Shown: positions 45,441 through 57,031 of the stretch, piece after piece
How the letters are laid out: each line of letters begins with the position of its first letter
How positions within the stretch are numbered: the first letter of the stretch is position 1
NCBI GenBank assembly: GCA_032622095.1
Contig: CP136066.1
Coordinates: 43,165,835 to 43,229,834 of the forward strand
Source of the DNA: Siphonodentalium dalli
Taxonomy: Eukaryota; Mollusca; Scaphopoda; Gadilida; Siphonodentaliidae
Reading direction: 5' to 3'
DNA length: 64,000 nt
Position numbers and translations under genes: made by a program
The notes under the pieces: generated by a model
The model's database searches: none
What the model saw: the letters and a program-made list of their open reading frames with translations, nothing else
Told to the model about the DNA's origin: nothing

Positions 45441-47163
45441 ACTACAAGGCATGTAGCATAATTATCATCAAAGATTATATTTTAAACTGTGAGTGTTTTA
45501 TGTCTAACATATGCTCATTATGCTGCAATACTTGAATGGACCAAAAGGGGTGACACAAAAAGATGGTGCTCATTATATACAATCATCTATTATAGACCTA
45601 CTATCAAATTTGTATTAATTTCTAATAAACTCCATGTTCCTGTAGTCCAAGACCATGAACATGTTCCCTGGGACCTTCACAGGGGACAGAAAATTACAGT
45701 TTTTGTTCTAAAGTCATAGAAATCATGCCTGGTCATCTCATTTTTGTAGTAATTTCAAAGTATTCCCAATCGATCATACAATACAACGTGCCCAAGACAA
45801 TACAATGTGCACTGACATGTTGCCACAATGAGACATAGTTACGTCAGGAGTCTTAATTCCTTGGACCAAAAACTGGTTGCATAAAACATTACATATTTTA
45901 TAGTGAGTTCAATAATATGCAATGACTGCTTTTTTGTGATTAGGTATTTATGATTTCTTCTCCAAGGGCAAAAAAATAAAATGTTGTGTTCAGGGTTTCC
46001 CGACCAACCTTAGTAAAAGTGTGCGACCATAAACTTTTTATTCAACTTTAAACAAAATTTTATTATCAATGTTTTTTATCTTTTTATCCAACGGAAGTCT
46101 GCGGATTCCATGAATTGAAATTTACCCATACGTCGCCCCTCCATTTATAACACACGCACCGGAAGATATCTACTTATGACGTATCTTTTCCGCTTTGTAT
46201 TAAGACACGAAGCCCAAACATGATTTCTGCGACTGAATTGCAGGTTTGTTTTGAATAGGTCCCCAAAACCCCTATAAACCATAATGAAAAATCCCATCTG
46301 CACCTATAGTGTGTGGTTGTCATAGCACTCGGAGGTTCCCAGCGGTAGCTTTATACCCGTATAAAACATAATGAACAATGCCATCTGCCCTTACTATAAT
46401 TTAAACAAATTTATCAAATAAATTCTCATCAATCGACTTGAAATTTCAACATTGAAATACTTCTAAAACACAAACAGCCAAATACCGAAATTTGTCAGTT
46501 AAAATGTCAAAAGAAAATCGCAGTCTGGCGTGTTTGTTTCCTTCGTTTTCGAGATAAAACCTTTACTATTTGGAAAATTCGGTACAGTCGGTACATGTCC
46601 TACTATGTAATTCATTCATATGAAACTACTGTTGTTGAATAAAATATGTAACAAAATTGTAAATTCTTCCGCATGAAATATAATGCTGCCAACAATCCAT
46701 CCCTCGAAAAACTAAGTAGGCAACCAGGAAATCAGCACCAGTTAATCGAGCATTCAGTTCTATCAAGTGTTGTTTTAATACCTGTTTATCGGTTGGTCTG
46801 TGCTGATCTGAATTATACCACCGAAAAAAAGAAGAGAAAAAGACCTACCTACCTGAAATTTTTGAGTGTATGTAACCCTAAACACAGGTATTATTTTTTT
46901 TGGCCCAATGAAAACATCCACAAGTAAATACCAAATAGTATGCATGTTGCTCTGCCTCCCTTCCTCAGACGTTGAGGTTGTTTGCCATGGATTATACCCG
47001 ACACCTATACTATGAGGTAGTGTAGTTTAATGGGGACTATAACCTCTCAAATATTTATTAATTTGTTTCCTCGTGAAATAAAGTAAAAGGATAATGTAAT
47101 GTTAAGTAATTTCAGCTGATGCTCACCACTACTGAATTTGGGAAAATTAAAAAGCTCACAAAC
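45441..47163 (-). other. Remaining intron between SET and recombinase exons
   Basis: No coding exon was recognised. A stretch near 46830-46910 resembles on the opposite strand the CCAGGTAGGTAGG segments near 38560 and 39540, so a small dispersed repeat is present. Confidence 0.5.
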
Positions 47164-47380
47164 CTGTAAGAGATCATCAGTCTCCCACGGTGGATGCTTG
47201 ATTCCATAATCATAGAGAAGTTCTTCTCCTGGGTTGATAGCTTTGATGGCATATAGGCAAAGGTATGGTACCCCATTGTGTTCTACTGCTTGCATTTTGC
47301 AATTTCGTAGATTTTTATTGTCATGGTTGACTAGACGACCCATCACGAAACCCTTAGTACACTCTTCCGTTGCATCAATG
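47164..47380 (-). CDS. SET domain exon 2 (KMT5A-like)
   Basis: This 217-nt exon (acceptor ATTTCAG, donor GTTTGT, phase 2 to phase 0) begins IDATEE and carries GRLVNHDNKNLRNC, GVPYLCLYAIKAI and NPGEELLYDYG. These are the catalytic NH and EELxYDYG motifs of SET methyltransferases. The family RLINHS motif has Asp in place of Ser. After PPW the exon ends without a stop, so the protein does not finish as KMT5A does, but continues or is extended. Confidence 0.85.
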
Positions 47381-47587
47381 CTGAAATTAAACATGACATA
47401 AGTCAAAGAATACATATATTTTGCATAAATCACTTTCAAAACATTTCAAAAATAAGAAATCTTATTTTATTAATTCCTATTTTTTTAATCTTATACATAA
47501 TACAGTCCAAAAATAAATGTGTAAATAACCTAAATATGATTCCACAAGGTAATTTCAACTTTTATGTATGTCCTTATTTAAATGTCC

Positions 47588-47819
47588 TTAACCCTTTGAG
47601 TGCCAGGGGCCGATCTCATCGGCCCTAAATCTACAAAATAAGTCTGTTAAAGAATATAAGAATAAATTATTAAAATTGTAAAAAAAAAAACATTGTTAGG
47701 CCAATGCATTCTCTTATATATGGGAGGCGACCTATGGTCGACTCGCATATATAAGAGAATACATTGGCACAGGGTATATGGGTTGATACAAAAATCGGAC
47801 CTGGCACTCAAAGGGTTAA
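47588..47819. mobile_element. piggyBac-like MITE, 232 bp
   Basis: The ends TTAACCCTTTGAGTGCC and GGCACTCAAAGGGTTAA are inverted. They include TTAA on both sides and the CCCTTTG start usual for piggyBac-type MITEs. A second internal palindrome pairs TTCTCTTATATATG with CATATATAAGAGAA. Confidence 0.88.
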
Positions 47820-48939
47820 TTAACGCTTGAAAACAGAAAAACTAACATAAAAGTTTTTTTTAATATCTAATTCCCCCCGAATGAATAATTCAACAATGTT
47901 GGCAATTTAAATGCAATTACTTTATGACTATAATTAGTAATACAGTTTACAAAATAAAGACTACAAGCTAAAATCTCATTTAATCTTTTTGCGATGTCTG
48001 ATCAAGCTATTGAAAACACAGAGGTTGGTCATGGATGGTCATCTCAACATTCTCATTTTAATGCGTTTCATCTGAAGTTCAGAATTAAATTTATTCGGGC
48101 ACAATCACACAATAATTTTATTTGTGTTAACATTTGATGAGGTATAAAGGGAACATCGTGTTGTGTGTTTGGTGGTGGGTAATTAAAATAACTTACAACA
48201 AACTTGCGTTTATTGCCAAACACCAAATATGTAGACTGAGTCACTTTAAAGAGCTAGTAGGCTTTAGCTACATGATAAAATATTCTCTTGGTAAAAAATG
48301 TAAAAGTCTACAGAACACATATATTCATACAAAATAAGGATTATTATTATTGAATTAGACTGAAAGATTCCAAATTGAGTCTACAAGCTTGATCGAGTCT
48401 TAGGATAGAATCTAAGCTAGAAGTTTAATTGGGCCCTATTATTAATTAAAAATTTTTTAAGTCGGAACAGGGACAACAACTCGTGCAAAAATCATAATAA
48501 ATGAACCACAGCATGACTTTACATCAGAATATTGTTCATTCATAAAACAAGTTTGTGTTGATTGATCAATCCTATCGAAGTTTCAATTGAATCCAACAAA
48601 GCATGGAGCAGAGAAGATAAGTGTCAAATATTATAATCGTCATGTACGACCTTGATCTTCAACGAGACACAATTTTTTTTCCGCTACACATCATCTCCTC
48701 ATGGGGAACAATGATAACAAGTTTCTTTCAACTGAAGCATGTGTTAGTTATGGAGCAGAGACAAAGGCCTCATGTGAACAACCATAGCAAGTTTCAAAGA
48801 AATCCGAAGCATTTAGGCATTATGAAGTGGACATGAAAATCTGTATAGACAGAAAGTCAGAACACTACATGCCCCCCACCCCCCCCCCCCCGAAAAAAAA
48901 ATTCAGGGTCATAAATCAAAGGATATCATATTAACTTAC
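47820..48939 (-). other. Intron within the SET domain
   Basis: This is AT-rich with a C-tract at 48873-48891 followed by an A-tract. No coding exon was recognised. Confidence 0.6.
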
Positions 48940-49099
48940 CAATAACGACATTCCTTGAAACAAAAAAAATATCTAAATGAATTGGCTGATTGATCATGAT
49001 CCTCTCTTGCATCTCCTTCTGCACCTGTCAATAATTCACCGCCATAAACAAGGAGGAAGTCTCCTGTCTCAAATGACTGCTTTGCCCTTATTCCTCGCC
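48940..49099 (-). CDS. SET domain exon 1 (KMT5A-like)
   Basis: This 160-nt exon has acceptor TTACAG, donor GTAAGT and phase 1 to phase 2. It encodes RGIRAKQSFETGDFLLVYGGELL and then RYFFCFKECRYC (residues split to the next exon). The GRG-x5-F-x2-GDF-x3-Y-x-GE pattern is the N-terminal SET motif. YC before IDAT in the following exon matches the KMT5A/SETD8 subclass, which monomethylates histone H4 lysine 20. Confidence 0.85.
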
Positions 49100-50251
49100 C
49101 TGTAATAAAGTAATAATGTAAGTTGATTATCTGTTTCTCAAATACACTTTTTAAAACCTGACAGGCAGGTTTTTATATTTCCTTTTTATGCTGTTTTATG
49201 ACTTAAATTTACTGGCAGGCGGTCGTTTAATTCTAAATTTTTTTAAACAAAAATATATTTTTTTAGATACTTGGCAAGGTCCACATCCCTTCTATTGGAA
49301 AGGATCCATTTTCCTTCCAATTGGGAAATTTTGTAGCATAATGATACAAATTGGGGTGTTTTTATATGCCTTTCAAACTGGTAAATGTTCATATTAGTCC
49401 AAAAAGTTAATGATTTCTTTCACGGGCGTTGGTGCACAGGATGTCAACCTCAACACTAAATCTTTTTATTTTACTTTCAAAAATTTATATCTTCCAAATT
49501 TCAGATTGACAATGCAATCAACAAAATTAAGTGACAGTTCACTATTTTGAAAGTAATGCTAGCTGCAAGGTATTTTTCTATACCTATTGTTTTTCAGTTA
49601 TACAAGGGTAACAACCGATGGGTAACAATCAATGACCAGAAAATACATATAGGAGCAACAGATAGTTTGTAAACATGCACCATTCATGCCCAGATCTATG
49701 GGCGCACCTGCATGGAGGACTCATGTCTTGGAACATGTGCTCTTTATGACAAAAATCAGGACGCAGACTAGAATGGACAAACTGTTACTGTTGTGGTGTT
49801 CGAGACTAGACCCAATGGCAATGGGATCATTAATCATATCTATTTCAAAATGTGGTTTTGTGATATAGATGTTGTTGAAAAATTAAGTTTTTGTTGGCTT
49901 CAACTTATTCAGACAGACTATGGTTAAACGTTTTGAGCCCGGTCACATGCACTTATTAAAAAGTTTCTATTCAAAAGCAGATCAAATAAATGCAGTTATT
50001 ATGGATGTTGGTATAAATGCAATATCGAACATAGTTGGACAGTCCACTTGATATACCTTTGACTCTGCCCTTGCAAATAACCATAAAAACGATTCATACT
50101 TAATAATTCTTGGGACAATATCAAACTGAAAGAGTGAATGTAATTAGAGTATAGCGAAGGAAAGAATGAACAATATGAGTTCATGTTGTATAGGTCTCGA
50201 GAAAATAATAATACCCTCCCTCACTGAAAAACAAATGTAAAAAGAACTTGC
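49100..50251 (-). other. GC-AG intron of the SET region
   Basis: The intron starts GCAAGT on the minus strand at 50251 and ends TTACAG at 49100. No coding or RNA feature was recognised. Confidence 0.6.
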
Positions 50252-50344
50252 CTTTTGGGGGAATTTCATCTATGACAAATCCAGCTGGGTCAGTATTGTT
50301 TATCAAGCAGTTAATAGCTGCATTGATTGGCTTTATCCTCTTCC
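50252..50344 (-). CDS. Pre-SET exon with GC donor
   Basis: This 93-nt phase 1-1 exon encodes KRIKPINAAINC and VIDEIPPKG, leading into the SET motif GRG of the next exon. Its donor is AAAAG followed by GCAAGT, a perfect-consensus GC-AG intron. The acceptor is TTTCCAG. In KMT5A the SET domain likewise begins just before KGRG. Confidence 0.75.
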
Positions 50345-50816
50345 CTGGAAATAATGTATAAATTCAAGCACATAAAAATAGTAGAAACTGCAGATCTGAA
50401 GATGTTTAGAGTTGATAGTTCACAAGATAATTTTTCCAAATTTCTGTTTATTAAAGTCTCAAGCCACCTCCCATCCATGGTTTTGAGAAAGGATTATTGC
50501 AATTCTTCGCAAATTTGTTGTTACATCAGTCTAAAGACACTACATCAATTTCACCTATAGAAATAAATGTTTTAATATTTCCTGATATTATTAGTTGTGG
50601 TAGTTTAGTTGGCAGATATAATGTCATATTGGGTGATGTGTGAACAATGTTGGTGCTTGAGAGTGTATGTTTTCACAAATAATGCTATTTTGCTGAATCT
50701 CGAAATCTGTTACGTCAAACACAATAATTGTAACTGGTCAAATTTCCATTGGTATTAAATAAATACAATAATTCAATATGTTTTTATATGTTTAGGTTAT
50801 ATATTCCGAGACTCAC

Positions 50817-51030
50817 TTCTGGTTCTGCAACTCATGTCTCTCTGGGGCTCTTTCATTGTATTATCTTCATGTGATGATGATGTGTAATGGGGTGAGCCCT
50901 CTCCATATTCAAATCTGAAGTCCCTGCTACCAACTGAAATCACACTTTTATGGAGAACACAGGCAAATCCTAGATATGTAACTGGTAGGTTGTTCAAACA
51001 GGTAGGCTGGCTGATATTCACAAGAAAGAC
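50817..51030 (-). CDS. FHA domain exon 3
   Basis: This 214-nt exon has a TTTACAG acceptor, GTGAGT donor and phase 0 to phase 1. It encodes VFLVNISQPTCLNNLPV, then VLHKSVISVGSRDFRFEYG, completing the FHA beta-sandwich. The RDFRFEY end parallels the RSFRYE end of the Ki-67 FHA. A polar tail (SPHYTSSSHED) follows before the SET segment. Confidence 0.8.
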
Positions 51031-51219
51031 CTGTAAATTATACAAATATATCAGCTATTCACTAGTGTTGCCATAATTTTTTATTCTCAGAATCAATAAA
51101 TCGTTCATCATAATAAAATGTACCTGAGTGGACCACATATTTGATGAAGAAATGGTACAGAATTTCAGATAATTCTGAAGTTTGTTCACTGAGGGACAAA
51201 TACTAGCTAAATAAAATAA

Positions 51220-52590
51220 TGTCTATCGAATCCAGAAGACAAGATTTATTGACAAGAAGATAACTAACTCTCTCATACCTAACAGGGTCTATTATCAACT
51301 GGTACATAAAGTAAAAGTTGAGTGTGCGGGGTATGTGGTTTGGGGGGCTAACCACAGGATGGTCGAATAGTTGAGTGTGACAACAGATGAAGTGCTAAAA
51401 TAGCTTGACTGTGAGCGGATTATACTGAGCATGCATCAACATTAAGAGGCCGGGCAAAATGGCACATATGTGATTGTGTTCGTTTTCGTTGCGTTGGGAG
51501 GACGCATATGTACTTGCACACCAACATTGCGAGGACAATTTTATTTATGAGGACATTGTGTGTACATCGGATGTATATAGAATGAGACGTAGGGATCGAA
51601 ATAACCAGTAACAAATCGCAATTTGCGACACATAAAGGCACTATTACGATAAGATTACACTCATTCTATCAAATTTAGCGACATTATTTGTTAACATCCC
51701 TGTCCGTTCCCGTTCAATCACTAAAATGCATTAGGACTCTCCCATTCTATGGAACCTATCTTTTTTATTTCAAAACTACATTGGAGGAATTATTTACAAG
51801 AGGAGAGTGTAAACTTATTAGGAAAATCATTCAATATAATATAGTCCAACACTCTTGTTCATACGAAAGTATATAGCAATTTGCAATTCATTTTTCAAAA
51901 CTTATTTTGATCCAAGATGAGACGTCTATCGTATCCAGAAGACAATATTTATTGACAAGAAGATAACATTATCAACTGGTACATAAAGTAAAAGTTGAGT
52001 GTGACAACATATGAAGTGCTAAAATAACTAGACTGTGAGCGGATTATACTGTGCATGCATCAACATTAAGAGGCCAGGCAAAATGGCACATATGTGATTG
52101 TGTTCGTTTTCGGTACTTGCACACCAACATTGAGAGGACAAATTTATTTATGAGGACATTGTGTGTACATTGGATGTCTGTAGAATGAATGAGACGTAGG
52201 GATTGAAATAACTGGTAACGAATCGCAATTTGCGATAAATAAAGGCACTATTACGATAAGATTACACTCATTCTATCACAGTTATGTGGTCAACATCTCC
52301 GTCCGTTCCCGTTCAAACACTAAAATGCATTAGGACTCTCCCATTCTATAAAACCTATCTTCTTTATTTCAAATCTGCATTGGAGGAATTATTTACCAGA
52401 GGGGAGTGTAAATCCTCACACTCGTCACACAAACACTTGTGAATACATCCAGTGATATTTCTAATAACCAACTTATTAGAAAAATCATTCAATATAATAT
52501 AGTCCAACACTCATGTTCATGTGAAAGTATATAGAAATTCGCTATTCATTTTTCAAAACTTATTTTGATCCAAGATGAGAGGTCTATGAG
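51220..52590. repeat. Diverged tandem duplication of about 0.7 kb
   Basis: Blocks CAGAAGACAA, GACAAGAAGATAAC, GAGCGGATTATACTG, GGCACATATGTGATTGTG, CATTAGGACTCTCCCATTCTAT and CTTATTTTGATCCAAGATGAGA appear in the same order twice, near 51235-51920 and 51935-52585. It lies in an intron of the FHA segment. No open frame is conserved between the copies. Confidence 0.85.
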
Positions 52591-54513
52591 GACTTTCATC
52601 AAAATATATCCACAGATTGGACTGTTTGCGTGACATTTTTGTTTAATGTATGAAGGGGTATGGACCAATTAAAGTAGTTCGTTCAGATTCACGGGTGAGA
52701 ATGAGAGACAAACCATATTCCTGACCGATAAATCAACCAGTAGCCATAGGAATGAAATCACGGCTTTATTCTGTCGGCAATCAGCGATGAACATAAAAAA
52801 TAGAAGCCTTTCAAATTCTTTGAAGATGACCGACATATGTCGACGTTCATGAATTTGATGGCCAAATTCGTTCAAGGTCGATTTACATCGCTTTCGAATC
52901 ACTTGCCTTCGATAGGGACATGGTCATTAGGTTCTATTATCGGGTGGTCGGCGGGATACACTGAAGCCTTCGTGCCAATTATACCATGGTGAGTGGTCTA
53001 ATCAGGGTTCAAACAGGTTCCCAAAGTCTAAATTTAAGCTCTAAAGTTCAAGGACTTTATGGGCTTTTTCAAGGACCTTCCCATTACTGTACAATGCCAC
53101 ATGTATGGATATGGGAGGGGTATTACTCATGCTCCACGAAGGCACAGAATAAATTCAATGTGGATCACTGAATTGTTACTATCCATGTTTCACTTCAGTT
53201 CGAATTCGCGCCTTGCGCTTGCCTAATTTTGATTCAGAATACGCATTTTATTGCGTGCCTAAAACAAACAATTAATGCTGTGTGCGATGTTGACAATACA
53301 ATGCTTCTCTTGTTCCAAATAAGTATAAATGGGAGATCACCCAATAGCAAGAACCAAACACATATGAACTGGGTTAAATTCAATAGCTGCACCGATTCTT
53401 TGAAGTGCAAACATGAGTGACGTCAGTGACCACGTGTTTCAGAGCAGCGGCGTTGAGTCTTTGATGTTCCAACACCGATCACTACCTCGGATCGTCGAGC
53501 ATTGTCTCAAAATGAAAACTGTGTCATAATGTTATGATGGCAAGACGTGTCTTGGTTGATTGACAGGCGGGATTGCATTGGACAACCTTGCAAGTTGTAC
53601 TTTTTGCCCACATGCCGGGGTTACTAGGCACATTCCACGTACGCGGTTTATCGTGTTTGTGAAACAAACATTCAATTCCATGACCATAACAATTCCATGA
53701 CCCATACACCACTTACATAGTTCCAAACTAGTAGACAGACGATCACTCAAGAGCGGTAACAAAATTCCATGCGCGCAGGCAGCAAATTAACTGGTATCGC
53801 ATCGCAATTTGCTACCCATTTTGGATAATAGCTATGCAATTTGGTATGAATTTTATATGATTTTAGAACAATGCTTTCTAATCATGCCAATGTGAGGTTA
53901 TATGCTAATAACAATTTCAAAAGTAATTTGCTCCCTGCATGCGCGGTGTTAAATTCTACAGCGACATCATGTCTTTGAAGTCGTGTTGACATCTTTCGGT
54001 TATCGCATGTATTCAGATAGAGTTCAGAGCAGCATCGAGGCTTTGAGTTGTAAACACCAATGAGTTCCGACTTTCGTAAATCAGTATCCCGATATATTTT
54101 ACAGCGATATGTCATGACGTAAGTGCTGCGTGCTTTGGTTGACAAGATCGTCATGTGTCATTCCAAGATCTTCCGCGCTGTATTGAACTAATTTATTAAT
54201 TGTTCTGGAAAAAGTGGATTGATTTTGTACTCTGCATGTATTGTGATTTAATTCTTCGTGTAAAATGGAATGAATTACATACAAAAATCACAGCATATTA
54301 TTCAGGAGAGCGATTTGCCCTCCTAAGTAATCTGTCAGGCAAGCGATTTTCTGCCACCCTGGATTTTATATAAACACCAGGCCTGGACAATGGAAACAGA
54401 TATAATTTTGTTTGGCCCAGTTCAGTTTAATAACATAATACCCCACACTGTTAATTTTTCAGAACGTATTATCAACTGGTCCTATTTCTCCACTTCCATA
54501 TATTTAAACATAC
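52591..54513 (-). other. Intron sequence without recognised features
   Basis: Open frames are short and lack flanking splice signals or recognisable domains. No RNA gene was seen. Confidence 0.5.
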
Positions 54514-54595
54514 CTCACCATCTTTATTAACCTCAAGTTGACAGTGTCTTTCATCAACAGTGGGCAGTCCAATGCAAATGTCACAACTTTTATTC
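54514..54595 (-). CDS. FHA domain exon 2
   Basis: This 82-nt exon has a TTTTTCAG acceptor and GTATGT donor, entering in phase 2 and leaving in phase 0. It encodes NKSCDICIGLPTVDERHCQ and on to KDGE. With the GR from exon 1 this gives the FHA core GR-x3-CDI...HC, where the phosphothreonine-binding Ser of typical FHA domains is replaced (VDERH). FHA domains bind phosphothreonine peptides. Confidence 0.8.
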
Positions 54596-55079
54596 CTGAA
54601 AAAAAAGCCACACATCATGGATGGATATTATATTTTACATATATCTGGGTATGGAGGAGCTCTATTAACAAATACATTAAGTGCACATGACATTTACATC
54701 AGAGATGACAGGAGATTTATTTAAATAGGTAAAGAAAGAATATGATAAGATTTTATTGTAAACCTAGTTCAGCCAGACCGCTGATCAGATTGCGGTTGTT
54801 AGCGATGGCATATGGCTGATCTATTGTAAATCATGGAACAATCAAACAATAGAAAATGTGACTTGATTTCTTTCACAGATGACATGTACAGCATGCTTTC
54901 CAAAAACAAGTACATTGAAACCTCCGCTCATAAGCATTTTAAAATGCCATGGTTGAGACTCTTTCTCTGAACGTCAACTAAATAGCAAGACAAGTTCATC
55001 TTTTGAACTTGAGTATTATAAATCAACACATCTTCCTTTCCAGCTTCCGTAAAAGTTATATTTGTTGGGCTAGATTGTC

Positions 55080-56110
55080 TTGTTTCAATATTAATAACAT
55101 AAATTTAGTGAAGCAAAGAGTAAATTCTAAAATGGCCACCGGCGCCTTGTTTTTTCTGCCGAATGACACCAAAATGACTCGTTCCCATCTACATGTCAAC
55201 ACCCATGACAAATTTCATGAAGATCAAAAAACAGACCAGTCTATAACCCATGATAATGGATTTTGTAAAAATATTTAGTCATACAAAGAGTAAAATCCAA
55301 AATGGCCATTTGTGGCCATATTTTTTTGCCAAATGACCCCAAAATGACTCGTTCCCATCAAGAGGTCACCCTGATGATCCATATGAAGTTTGGTGATGAT
55401 CGAATCAGGGATGTGGTCTGTAGGATGTGTCAAAGGATTTAGTGATGCAAAGAATAAAATCCAAGATGTTTTTTTGGCCGATTGATCCTAAAATGTCTCG
55501 TTCCCATCTACATTTAAATGTCAACATTCATGACAAATTTTATAATGATCATACTTACAGTATGGCCTGTAGCCCGCGCCAATGGATTCAAATTTGAAAT
55601 CCAAGATGGCCACCAGCGGCCATGTTTTTTGGCCGAATTACCCCAAAATGATTCATGCCCAACTAGGTGCCACCTCAATGATGAATATGAAGTTTTGTGA
55701 TGATCGGATCAGGGTTGTGGTCTGTAGGGTGTGTGAAAGTATTGAGTGATGCAAAGAGTAAAATCCAAGATGGCTGACAGTGGCCATGTTTTTTGGCTAA
55801 ATGGCCCCAAAGTGACTCGTTCCCATCTACATGTCAATTTCAACATTCATGAAAAATTTCATAAAGGGATCCGACCAAGATACGACCTGTAGCCCGCGCG
55901 AAAGCATTTAGTGATGCAAAGAGTAAAATCCAAGATGGCTGACAGCGGTCATGTTTTTTGGCCAAATGACTCCAAAATGACTCGTTCCTATCTACATGTC
56001 AATTTCAACATTCATGACAAATTTCATGAAGAATAGACCAAAGATACGACCTGTAGCCCGCTCCAAAAGAAATTGTTGACGGACACACGGACGATGGACA
56101 CCAACCCATG
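55080..56110. repeat. Tandem array of about 145-190-bp repeats
   Basis: At least five imperfect copies share GCAAAGAGTAAAATCCAA, ATGGCC(A/G), GTTTTTTGGCC, CAAAATGACTCGTTCC, ATTTCAT and GTAGCCCGC. The array ends with GACGGACACACGGACGATGG and ATGGCAATAGCTCA, an end typical of a repeat class in marine invertebrate genomes. It lies in the first FHA intron. Confidence 0.85.
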
Positions 56111-56531
56111 GCAATAGCTCAAACTTAATGTGCAAAGTAAGTTGAGCTAAAAACAAAGTTACATGTATATTGATACATTAAACAGAGGCGAGTGTGTATT
56201 TAATGTATGTGATATCCATGCACTGACGAAGGTATCATGATTTCTTGCATTTCATGTCAAAAAATATATTCAGCTATGTTATATACACCTCTTTTTGGCG
56301 ACGTATACATTGTGTAAGACAGCTTTGAAATTGGGCTGATTTAATCGGTCCCAAATCTCCCCCTTACCCATCCACCTTTCCAGTTTATTTCCATAAATTC
56401 ATCAAAAGTGGTGTTACAATGAATTTCTGTTATTCCGTAAAAGTAGTCTCTTTATACTAGTATTCCCAAATAGCATGAAACACTAAAGAATTAAAAAATA
56501 CATGGCTTTCTAAAACCACTAATTTTAATAC

Positions 56532-56620
56532 CTTCCAAACAAACAGACTGTCGACACTAATGGGAAATGAGCACCATCTTCACCACCATGTTTGATAACA
56601 ACAATCGTTCCATATAACAT
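56532..56620 (-). CDS. FHA domain exon 1 with start codon
   Basis: ATG at 56620-56618 is preceded by an in-frame TAG. The exon encodes MLYGTIVVIKHGGEDG, then HFPLVSTVCLFG, ending in phase 2 before GTATTA. The start position and the HFPL...CLFGR motif match the N-terminus of the cell-cycle protein Ki-67, which begins with its FHA domain in the same way. Any 5' untranslated exon was not identified. Confidence 0.75.
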
Positions 56621-56925
56621 CTAACACAGTCTGAATAATAAATTAATAAATAAATAAATGATTTGAAAGTTAAATTTAATTTAATTTTTCCAAGACTTCT
56701 GAAGCAACAAAACAATATTAGTATTGCACTCACATGTCGGCTACCGGAAACAGAATCTAAATTGGACACTATATATATTATTGGCTGTTGTAATCCAATG
56801 TAATTGAATGACAAACTGAGTTCACTGTGAATTAACGAAAACAGTGCTATTTTTATATTATGCCCTATGAGGACCTATGAAATGTCCTCATTTAAAACCA
56901 AATTGTCCTCACATAGTTGGTGTGC

Positions 56926-57031
56926 AACACAGGTCCTCAGAAAAAAAATTGACCCCACCCCCAATAGTACTTAATCCTACAGGATTAAGTACTATTGGGG
57001 TGGGGTCAATTTTTGTTCTGGGGACCTGTGG
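56926..57031. repeat. 106-bp near-perfect hairpin
   Basis: TTGACCCCACCCCCAATAGT pairs with ACTATTGGGGTGGGGTCAA, and the arms continue outward through CACAGGTCC and GGACCTGTG. The centre is ACTTAATCCTACAGGATTAAGT with only three unpaired bases. It lies about 300 bp upstream of the FHA start codon. Confidence 0.88.

Larger units (their letters stand above)
39634..56620 (-). pseudogene. FHA-SET-tyrosine recombinase chimeric locus (recombinase exon disabled)
   Basis: Seven exons on the minus strand chain in phase: 56620-56532, 54595-54514, 51030-50817, 50344-50252, 49099-48940, 47380-47164, 44096-41483 and the final 40025-39634 (eight segments counting the terminal one). In order they encode a Ki-67-like FHA domain, a KMT5A-like SET domain, an acidic repeat region, zinc-finger-like motifs, a tyrosine recombinase and a small C-terminal domain. 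The FHA and SET exons look intact. The 2.6-kb exon is broken four times (124-bp duplication near 43864, TAA at 43085, TAA at 41864, 2-bp insertion near 41636). The single-gene model rests on splice phase, order and lack of stops or terminal signals between modules, and is not proven. An intact FHA-SET gene next to a dead recombinase copy is the main alternative. Confidence 0.55.
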
